From the NCBI GenBank assembly GCA_014239505.1, contig JAAZYT010000168.1, positions 1-21,644 of the forward strand: 21,644 nucleotides of DNA, read 5' to 3'. Of the stretch, positions 15,425-21,644 are shown in pieces. The notes below the pieces were generated by a model, which was not told the origin of the DNA, made no database searches, and saw only the letters and a program-made list of their open reading frames with translations. Position 1 is the stretch's first letter. Each line of letters starts with the position of its first letter. Position numbers and translations under genes: made by a program. Source of the stretch: Fidelibacterota bacterium. GTDB lineage: Bacteria; Fidelibacterota; Marinisomatia; Marinisomatales; TCS55.

Positions 15425-18268
15425 CTAAAACTTACCCAGTTCATTTAATTCTTTAAATGCGATTAAATCAACAGGTATTGAGTCACTAAATGCTATTCCA
15501 TATCGTTTATTAATAATTCTATCATCCATAACTATAAAAATACCTTCATCATAAGTTGTTCTAATCAAACGACCGAAGCCTTGCCTAAATCTAATAACTG
15601 ATTCAGGTAATGCATAATTCATAAACCTGCTACCACCTTGTGACTCGATTAAATCTCCATAAGCTTTTACTAATGGTTCCGTGGGTACATCAAAAGGCAT
15701 TTTAACGATAATTAATATCTCCAATAAATTTCCAGGTAAATCCACACCTTCCCAAAACGCATTCGTACCTAGTAAAATACCATTAGAAGTTTGATGCATA
15801 CCTCTAACTAGTCCTATTCTAGAAGTTTGTCTTTTTTGAGCAAAAATAGGTAATTTTTTACCAGTTGGCGAACTTTGCAGTAGCTTTAATGTTGCTTCTA
15901 ATTGAGCACGAGACGTAAAAAGAACCATCATACGTTTATTATAACTCTGATGACATGCTAAAATTGTTTTTGCTATAACTTCTGGATGTTGGCCATCTGA
16001 TCCAGAATACTGATAATAGGTTACTTGATCATTATAATGAAATGGACTATCAAAAATCGCTGTCTTAACGTCATCAAATTCCACACCATTTAAACCTGTC
16101 CTTTGAAGATAGTAATCAAAAGTCGTTTCAGTTCTAAGTGTAGCACTAGTGAGGATACAATGATCTAATGATTTAAATAAATTATGAGATAAATCCGATG
16201 CTAAATCAATAGGTGCAACATTAGCAGTTAACACCAATTCAGTTTTTGCATTAAATCTTTTAAAATTACCTTCGTACCAATAAACTAAATCATTATCTTG
16301 ATTTGTTGAAATGTATTGAACAAGTAAGAGAGCATCAGTCATAAATCCTTCTCCTCTATCTAATAACTGATGTAGTTCTAAAAAATCTTCTTTTGCTTCA
16401 TCAATATCTAATAAAGAATCACGCATACGCCTTACTTGATTTCGAACAGAGTGTAATCCTCTATTGAGCATTGATAATTCTTTTTCTAAGGGACCAAACT
16501 CGGCAACTAAATCTTTAATAATTAACTTAGTAGAATACTTTGCTTCAGGATTGAATTTGTGCAAACTATTTCCAGACATTTGATCAAAAAAAGTTTTTAA
16601 AGCATCTCTGCAAATTGACACAGAATGAGAGAGGTCTTTTCTATTACCTTCGAATTGTGGATGTAGATTACCTAATGATTTCAATTGATTACTCCAACGT
16701 ACGGAATGGCTGTGTTCAGGATCAATTCTGTCTAATAAATATGCTATTGATCTATAGTCTAACGTTGCTGTCAATTGATGATAAGCAGCTTGAGGTAAAT
16801 TATGTGCCTCATCAACAATAACTGATTTATATTCAGGTAAAAAACCGTTTCCTTCTTCAGTTTCAGCCCTACTTTTTGCTTCAGAAATCATCAAGGCATG
16901 GTTAACTACAATTAAGTTAGCTTGATAAATCATCTTTCTTAATGGCCCAAAGAAACAACCTCCATTCCGTGCACAGATTGGTGATGTGCAAAAACCTGGT
17001 TCACTTTGCACTGAAGCCATAAGTCTAAATGTGAATCCATTAGTAAATCCTGGGCACTCATCCATATCTCCAGTCTGTGTATGCTCTAGCCAAACCATTA
17101 GTGGAACAAGATACATAGCTTCTTCAGCATTTAACATTTTTTCTGCACCACTAATAAGCCAATTCAATCGTGACTTACATACATAATTGTTTCGACCTTT
17201 AATTAGAACAGCTTGGACTGGTGCATCTACAGCACTTGCTAAACGAGGTAGGTCTTTATTAAATAATTGATCTTGAAGGTGTTTGGTATAACATGATATG
17301 ACGATAGGTCCTTCATCAATATTATTTACATTATGTTTGATAGCAGGGAACAAATAAGCCATACTTTTACCTAAACCAGTACCTGCTTCAGCAACTCCAA
17401 TCCCACCTGGGCTTGTTAAAATATCATCAATAAATTGAGAATAATGTACTTGATTTGGTCGATTTTCATATGCTTCAAATGATTTACTAAGGTTACCCTC
17501 AGGACCAAAAACATCATTACTATTTGATGCAGCTATATTACTTTTTCCATCATGAATAAAAATATTTAAATTAATTGGTTTAGGAATCTTTGATTTTGTT
17601 AGACCACCTTTTATTTTACCGATTTTTGCTAAAGCATTACCTAAATCAATAAAAAGATCTTTATTATGAATATTAAATGGCTTTAATAGTTCTATTATTT
17701 TTGAAATTAAATCCAAATTATAGCTAGCAATTTCTTCAATCAGCTCTACAAATATCTGCCCACAATTTTCCGTATCATATTCTGCGCGATGAGCACCTTT
17801 TGTCGATAATCCAAAAAAGTCAGAAACTGCAGTAAGATTATGTGCAGGTTGAAAAAATAAAAAAGCTCGAGAGAGTGTTAAAGTATCATAGTACTTACGT
17901 TTGGGCAAATCTTTTTTATATCTTTTAGCCATGGTTTCTAAAAAAGATTGGTCAAATGGAGTGTTATGAGCAACAATTGGATAATCTCCAATGAAATCAA
18001 TAAAATCTTTTATAATTTTATCTTCAGTTGGAGCATCAACAACCATTTTATTAGTAATTCCTGTTATACCTTCAATCATTTCAGGAATAGGAATGCCTGG
18101 ATTAATTAAAGTTGTATATCTTTCTGATGCAGTTCCATCTTTAAAAAGAATAGCCGCTACTTCAATAACTCTATCAGTCTCAACTTGAAGTCCTGTTGTC
18201 TCAAAATCTAGAGCAACAAAATGGTCTAATGATAGATCACGTAATAGTTCAGAGCGATCTTTATACAG
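15425..18268 (-). CDS. dinG: DEDDh exonuclease-DinG helicase fusion, probable CTG start
   Basis: DNA repair protein joining a DnaQ-like 3'-5' exonuclease to an XPD/DinG superfamily-2 helicase. Numbered from CTG 18268 (947 residues): Exo I ALDFETTG (D21, E23), Exo II HN..FD (H101, D106), Exo III H160 and D165, so the exonuclease is complete. The helicase has Walker A GTGLGKS (296-302), DEAH (486-489) and QGFGRLIR near the end. Cysteines C364, C427, C432 and C438 have the x4 and x5 spacings of the E. coli DinG iron-sulfur site. No ATG, GTG or TTG exists between the upstream in-frame TAG (18280-18278) and Exo I; the first ATG (18079) would remove the Exo I residues. AGGG lies seven bases before the CTG. 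The start is inferred; the domains are certain. Confidence 0.9.
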   Translation of the reverse strand: MYKDRSELLRDLSLDHFVALDFETTGLQVETDRVIEVAAILFKDGTASERYTTLINPGIPIPEMIEGITGITNKMVVDAPTEDKIIKDFIDFIGDYPIVAHNTPFDQSFLETMAKRYKKDLPKRKYYDTLTLSRAFLFFQPAHNLTAVSDFFGLSTKGAHRAEYDTENCGQIFVELIEEIASYNLDLISKIIELLKPFNIHNKDLFIDLGNALAKIGKIKGGLTKSKIPKPINLNIFIHDGKSNIAASNSNDVFGPEGNLSKSFEAYENRPNQVHYSQFIDDILTSPGGIGVAEAGTGLGKSMAYLFPAIKHNVNNIDEGPIVISCYTKHLQDQLFNKDLPRLASAVDAPVQAVLIKGRNNYVCKSRLNWLISGAEKMLNAEEAMYLVPLMVWLEHTQTGDMDECPGFTNGFTFRLMASVQSEPGFCTSPICARNGGCFFGPLRKMIYQANLIVVNHALMISEAKSRAETEEGNGFLPEYKSVIVDEAHNLPQAAYHQLTATLDYRSIAYLLDRIDPEHSHSVRWSNQLKSLGNLHPQFEGNRKDLSHSVSICRDALKTFFDQMSGNSLHKFNPEAKYSTKLIIKDLVAEFGPLEKELSMLNRGLHSVRNQVRRMRDSLLDIDEAKEDFLELHQLLDRGEGFMTDALLLVQYISTNQDNDLVYWYEGNFKRFNAKTELVLTANVAPIDLASDLSHNLFKSLDHCILTSATLRTETTFDYYLQRTGLNGVEFDDVKTAIFDSPFHYNDQVTYYQYSGSDGQHPEVIAKTILACHQSYNKRMMVLFTSRAQLEATLKLLQSSPTGKKLPIFAQKRQTSRIGLVRGMHQTSNGILLGTNAFWEGVDLPGNLLEILIIVKMPFDVPTEPLVKAYGDLIESQGGSRFMNYALPESVIRFRQGFGRLIRTTYDEGIFIVMDDRIINKRYGIAFSDSIPVDLIAFKELNELGKF

Positions 18269-18279
18269 TCTGGTACCCT
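18266..18279 (-). promoter_or_regulatory. Shine-Dalgarno and CTG start of the exonuclease-helicase gene
   Basis: On the minus strand AGGG (18279-18276) overlaps the previous gene's TAG stop and is followed after seven bases by CTG (18268-18266). This is the only plausible initiation site upstream of the Exo I motif in that frame. Confidence 0.5.
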
Positions 18280-19066
18280 AATTTTTCTTGTCAGTTGGGA
18301 GATCTATTTTAAAAGAAGGTCTAACTTTACCAAATCTAAAATAATTGTAATATCTTAAAATCCAAAAGAGAGATAATATCATTATTAATAACCATGGGAA
18401 CCTTACGGAAATAAACATGGCTGGAATAAATATTACATGCATTCGAGCTCTCTGAAGATGTCTAATTGCAACTGGAAATAGTAAAATAACTATTGGAAAT
18501 AACAAAAAAACTGCTGCTATTGTCGATATCATTGGATCATCATTAAAATATCCTAATAAAGTACTAAAAAGTGTTAAAACAATAATAATAGATAAGATTG
18601 GCAGCATCTCTTTTTTAGATGGAGTTAATTTTTCTTTAATATCAATTTTAATAGACCATATCATATGTCCTACAATAAAAAATATAAAATATGGTAACCC
18701 AAACAAGAAAGTATTCAAATCAAAACCAAAAGGTATTGTTCCAAATGAGAATAAAATAATTCCTTTAAAAAACATAAAAATACTTGATTGAAGTGAGTAG
18801 TCATAATGCAAGAAACCTGGCTTTATAGATATAAAGACAGAAACCAGTGAAATTATTCCAAAAATTAATATGTTAAAAGTTGTCCAATCCCAATAAGACC
18901 ATCTATTTAATAAGTGGATCGATACATTATTTCCAGCTAGTATCATTGTCCAGGCACCAAACCATCTTTCAGGTTTTAAAGTGCTTAACCAATCTAGTTT
19001 CCTAAATAATTGAGATAATGAATCATATCTTGATGATTCTTTGGGAAAATATTTTTCTATAAACAA
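18278..19066 (-). CDS. Multi-pass membrane protein of unknown function
   Basis: I do not recognise this 262-residue protein. It begins with a soluble, charged stretch (about 1-34) and has about seven hydrophobic segments, near residues 36-52, 62-80, 94-113, 118-138, 154-172, 177-200 and 211-236, with a basic C-terminal tail. The loop HLQRARMH before the last segment is positively charged. No enzyme motif is visible. The only start before the first hydrophobic segment is TTG 19066, three bases after the transporter stop and in the same frame; GGA in the preceding codon could serve as a weak Shine-Dalgarno sequence. Sitting between a transporter and a helicase, its role is open; an accessory of the transporter is only a guess. 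Confidence 0.75.
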   Translation of the reverse strand: MFIEKYFPKESSRYDSLSQLFRKLDWLSTLKPERWFGAWTMILAGNNVSIHLLNRWSYWDWTTFNILIFGIISLVSVFISIKPGFLHYDYSLQSSIFMFFKGIILFSFGTIPFGFDLNTFLFGLPYFIFFIVGHMIWSIKIDIKEKLTPSKKEMLPILSIIIVLTLFSTLLGYFNDDPMISTIAAVFLLFPIVILLFPVAIRHLQRARMHVIFIPAMFISVRFPWLLIMILSLFWILRYYNYFRFGKVRPSFKIDLPTDKKN

Positions 19067-19069
19067 AGT

Positions 19070-20446
19070 TTATCCGATCAAAGCCTTTCCAGTAATCTCA
19101 AAATAGATTTCATTGAATATGATAAAAGCAACTATCGTAGATGCAATAGTTAATAAAGATCTAACTAATAAAGGAGATAACTCCATTTTATCCATACCTA
19201 TTTTAAGTTCGGACATATAATTAGATAGACCCCATTTCTTTAGGATAAATATCGCTGTAAACATTCCACCAATAGGAAGCATATATTTAGCAGATAAATA
19301 ATCCATAAAGTCAAAAAATGGCATACCTAAAAATCCAGTAATATTGATTCCACCACCAAGTGAAAGCGAACAAAAAATACCAACAATTGTAATAATAGAC
19401 CCAAATTGAATCGTTGCTTTTTTCCTTGACCAACCTTTCTGATCAATAAAGTATGCTGTAACAACTTCTAGAATTGATATAGCCGATGTAAGTGCGGCCA
19501 TAAACAATAAAATAAAGAATAACGTACCCCATACTGCTCCTCCTGCTATTTGAGGAAATATTGAAGGCAAAACAACAAAAATCAACCCCGGACCTTCAGC
19601 AGGATTGGCACCTAAGGCAAATACAGTAGTAAAAATAGCAACACCAGCTAGCATTGCAATAGCAGTATCAAGAAATATCACCCACAAAGCAGATGTTACA
19701 AGATTTTGCTTTTTATTAAGATAGCTACCGTAGGTTATCATTGTCCCCATTCCAAGACTTACTGTAAAGAATGAATGACCCAATGCAAGAACAATAGCTG
19801 AAGCCGTTAAATCTTCAAATCTAGGATTAAATAGAAAAGACAGACCTTCCATTCCACCTTCTAATGTCATGCCCCTAATAGCTAAAACACCAAGTAGAAC
19901 TACAATTAATGGCATCATTATTTTGGACCACTTTTCTATACCACCTTTGACTCCTTGGACTATAATAAAAATACATAAACCCATGAATAAAACTTGATAA
20001 ATAATGGGACTAAAAGTGCTAGTTATAAAACTATTAAAAACGGTTCCGGAAGCTTCAGTATTACCTGAGACTATAGCAAAGCCACCTGATAAAGAATCAA
20101 TTATATACTTTAAGATCCAACCACCAACTACTCCATAAAATGATAAAATTACAAATGCTGCTGCAACTCCTAAATAACCCACCCATTTCCAATTTGAACT
20201 TGGAGCTAACTGCTCAAAGGCTCCAACAGGACTAAGTTGTGTTTTTCGACCTATAACAAATTCAGCAACAACAATGGATAAGCCAACAATTAAGATACAT
20301 GCTAGATATACAATCGTGAATGCACCGCCACCATTTTCTCCTGCCATCGATGGGAATTTCCAAATGTTACCAATCCCTACGGCTGAACCTGCGGCAGCTA
20401 AAATAAACCCTAATTTGGATCCCCATTGTTCACGAATTTGACTCAT
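19070..20446 (-). CDS. Sodium-dependent transporter of the SLC6 (neurotransmitter:sodium symporter) family
   Basis: LeuT-fold inner-membrane symporter, in bacteria usually importing amino acids with sodium. The 458-residue protein opens with REQWGSKLGFILAAAGSAVGIGNIWKFPSMAGENGGGAF, the strongly conserved TM1 region; A22 and N27 correspond to the LeuT sodium-site residues. About eleven or twelve hydrophobic segments can be traced; the length is close to 11-segment bacterial members such as MhsT (about 450), not LeuT (about 519). The substrate cannot be read. The start overlaps the DUF5683-like gene by one base (TAATG). The stop (19072-19070) is followed after one codon by the TTG of the membrane protein gene. 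With RidA upstream it fits amino-acid handling. Confidence 0.95.
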   Translation of the reverse strand: MSQIREQWGSKLGFILAAAGSAVGIGNIWKFPSMAGENGGGAFTIVYLACILIVGLSIVVAEFVIGRKTQLSPVGAFEQLAPSSNWKWVGYLGVAAAFVILSFYGVVGGWILKYIIDSLSGGFAIVSGNTEASGTVFNSFITSTFSPIIYQVLFMGLCIFIIVQGVKGGIEKWSKIMMPLIVVLLGVLAIRGMTLEGGMEGLSFLFNPRFEDLTASAIVLALGHSFFTVSLGMGTMITYGSYLNKKQNLVTSALWVIFLDTAIAMLAGVAIFTTVFALGANPAEGPGLIFVVLPSIFPQIAGGAVWGTLFFILLFMAALTSAISILEVVTAYFIDQKGWSRKKATIQFGSIITIVGIFCSLSLGGGINITGFLGMPFFDFMDYLSAKYMLPIGGMFTAIFILKKWGLSNYMSELKIGMDKMELSPLLVRSLLTIASTIVAFIIFNEIYFEITGKALIG

Positions 20447-20859
20447 TATTGTTCCTTTTTCATAGTATTTGTTTTTTCAATATCTTCTGACATTACATCT
20501 CTAAAGGGATGCAAATGAGCTTCTACAATAGCATCAAGAAGGCCGTAAATATAGACAAAACCAACCCACCATCCATATTTGTTTCTCAATTTTAAATACT
20601 TTGCTTTTTCAGACATATCAATGCCTTCATAATTTTTATATTTACTTGAACTATCTATATATAAAAATCCAGCTCCTAAGGCCGCTCCTAGTAATAATAT
20701 ACCTTTTATTTTTTGATCATTATAAAATTGTCCACCACCAGGAAATAATAATGCTCTTGAAGCTGCCTTTGAAGGTGATTTCTGTAAAGTTGAGTCAGAT
20801 TCTTGAGCTATTAAAGGGAATGCTGTCAAAAAACTGACCAAAATCATAATTTTGCTCAT
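20446..20859 (-). CDS. DUF5683/TM2-like exported or membrane protein
   Basis: A 137-residue protein with a probable signal peptide (1-18, ending IAQES) and the motif LFPGGGQFYNDQKIKG (38-53) followed by a hydrophobic segment (about 54-68) and a second (about 95-112). The PGxGQxYN-x-KG pattern with two helices is typical of DUF5683 and TM2-like families, common in the FCB group and of unknown function. The C-terminal tail is charged. It follows ridA by seven bases and overlaps the transporter start by one base, so it is likely translated with them. No Shine-Dalgarno sequence is evident. Confidence 0.8.
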   Translation of the reverse strand: MSKIMILVSFLTAFPLIAQESDSTLQKSPSKAASRALLFPGGGQFYNDQKIKGILLLGAALGAGFLYIDSSSKYKNYEGIDMSEKAKYLKLRNKYGWWVGFVYIYGLLDAIVEAHLHPFRDVMSEDIEKTNTMKKEQ

Positions 20860-20866
20860 AAATATT

Positions 20867-21250
20867 CTATATTGTAGCTATGCACTCAATCTCTACATCA
20901 GTGTATCCAGGTAATTCTTTCACAGATACCAATGATCTAGCAGGGGCTTTATCTTCATCTAACCATTCATTGAAAACTTCATTTACTTCAGCATAATTAG
21001 CCATATCTGTAATAAAAACTGTAAACTTAACAACATTAGATAAACTACTTCCTGATGTTTCTAATATCGCTGATAAGTTTTTAAACACCTGGTTGACTCT
21101 AGATTTAAAACTTTCTTCTATAAATTTACCTGTGTCTGGATCTAATCCTACTTGACCAGCAGTAAATATAAACCCATTAGATACAACGGCTTGATTATAA
21201 GAGCCCATGGGGTTGGGCGCATTCGCATCTGTAATTACCGTTCTAGACAT
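20867..21250 (-). CDS. ridA: RidA-family enamine/imine deaminase
   Basis: Small cytosolic enzyme that hydrolyses reactive 2-aminoacrylate and related enamines released by PLP enzymes, protecting the cell from damage. The 127-residue length is standard. Key residues fall at the canonical E. coli positions: Y17 (GSYNQAV), R105 (APARSLV) and E120 (VEIECIA). FTAGQVGLDPDTG is the usual N-terminal strand pair. The usual GPYSQA is GSYNQA here. The start is well supported by AGGAGG ending four bases before the ATG and overlapping the stop of the PPC gene. Being upstream of an amino-acid-type symporter fits an amino-acid metabolism role. Other YjgF subfamilies are possible, but the arginine argues for active deaminase. 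Confidence 0.94.
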   Translation of the reverse strand: MSRTVITDANAPNPMGSYNQAVVSNGFIFTAGQVGLDPDTGKFIEESFKSRVNQVFKNLSAILETSGSSLSNVVKFTVFITDMANYAEVNEVFNEWLDEDKAPARSLVSVKELPGYTDVEIECIATI

Positions 21251-21254
21251 AAAT

Positions 21255-21260
21255 CCTCCT
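21255..21260 (-). promoter_or_regulatory. Strong ribosome binding site of ridA
   Basis: The minus strand reads AGGAGG four bases before the ATG, overlapping the stop codon of the PPC-domain gene. It is the best Shine-Dalgarno match in the window; most other genes here have weak or none. Confidence 0.7.
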
Positions 21261-21644
21261 AATTATTTAATTCCATACAAAATAAACCAATATTTGGATC
21301 ATACTCTCGTTTCCCATTGGTTTCAAATTTTCTTAATATAAATTCACCAACAGCACCAACTTTAGCCTCAAATAAGTGCCCTCCTTTAACATCAAGATTA
21401 TGATCACTAACTGTTATGTGCGCATGTATGAAGGGTTCACCATCTTTTAAAATTATATTTCCTTGAAATGATGTTAACTCCCAAAGATTATCAAAATCTT
21501 GACGTATATATTTTTTGTTTTCTAAATCATATGCGCCAAAATCAATTTCTTTTATAGCTCCAATTCCAGATATTTGCCCATTAATAATATTTTGTGATTT
21601 GCAAAATTTAGTTAATGTCTCCATAATTGGTTCATTTTGCTCAA
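21259..21644 (-). CDS. PPC (DUF296) domain protein, 5' end cut by window edge
   Basis: Stand-alone PPC/PCD domain as found in plant AT-hook proteins and small bacterial proteins of unclear role. Hallmarks: ISGIGAIKEIDFGAYD and IHAHITVSD....VKGGHLFEAKVG, with the histidines and GGHL that form the metal/ligand site and trimer core. The first ATG in the window is at 21624 (121 residues), but the frame stays open to the edge and the codons before it read EQNEPI, which fits the family's usual GE-x-hydrophobic start of helix 1. I therefore think the true start lies outside and this copy is cut by roughly 10-15 residues. ridA follows immediately, with its ribosome site overlapping this stop. Confidence 0.82.
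   Translation of the reverse strand, partial: EQNEPIMETLTKFCKSQNIINGQISGIGAIKEIDFGAYDLENKKYIRQDFDNLWELTSFQGNIILKDGEPFIHAHITVSDHNLDVKGGHLFEAKVGAVGEFILRKFETNGKREYDPNIGLFCMELNN

Noticed and set aside
16615..16821. Plus-strand open frames within the helicase gene (also 16986-17186 and 17991-18188)
   Set aside because: Antisense shadows of the exonuclease-helicase; no conserved content.
20601..20837. Plus-strand open frame of 78 codons
   Set aside because: Antisense to the DUF5683-like gene, hydrophobic only because of base composition.

Overview
The window is AT-rich, densely packed bacterial chromosome with 21 protein genes. It has no RNA genes, mobile elements, phage genes or CRISPR arrays that I can see. 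Lipopolysaccharide genes (a Kdo transferase and a heptosyltransferase-type GT9 enzyme) point to a Gram-negative outer membrane. Low GC, few clear Shine-Dalgarno sites, a TM2/DUF5683-like exported protein and the overall gene mix would fit an uncultured marine lineage of the FCB group, such as Marinimicrobia. The sequence alone does not prove this.

Layout. (1) Positions 1-9618, all on the minus strand, hold ten genes that abut or overlap. In transcription order they are a CRP/FNR-type regulator, a MeaB/ArgK GTPase, TatC, a long-chain polyprenyl diphosphate synthase, a GT9 glycosyltransferase, Kdo transferase, a fused double ECF-type ABC ATPase, a CDP-alcohol phosphatidyltransferase, FtsY, and RimO (cut by the left edge). 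This is mostly an envelope-building and protein-export set. (2) Positions 9619-9811 are a divergent promoter region with a CRP-like palindrome beside the regulator gene; ribosomal protein S20 is read rightwards from it. (3) Positions 10094-13094 (minus) hold hutH followed at once by guaB. (4) Positions 13095-13221 are a second divergent region, with three phased repeats, leading to a ureohydrolase (arginase/agmatinase family) on the plus strand. (5) Positions 14023-21644 (minus) form a compact seven-gene run: a PPC-domain protein (cut by the right edge), RidA, a DUF5683-like protein, an SLC6-type sodium symporter, an unknown membrane protein, an exonuclease-DinG helicase and a membrane-anchored GH1 glycosidase.

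How the genes may work together. A nutrient theme recurs: sodium-coupled amino-acid uptake (SLC6), removal of reactive enamines (RidA), histidine deamination (HutH) and guanidino-compound hydrolysis (ureohydrolase). No complete catabolic pathway is present.

Most of the window is ordinary housekeeping DNA. The features most worth checking are: the exonuclease-helicase gene, whose intact exonuclease domain can be reached only from a CTG codon (no ATG/GTG/TTG is available after the upstream stop); three consecutive genes in one reading frame separated by one and three codons, two of them lacking ATG starts; the asymmetric active sites of the fused ABC ATPase; the CRP-like operator next to the regulator; and the 23-bp-phased repeats between hutH and the ureohydrolase gene. 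I found no wholly new multi-gene system that I could defend.
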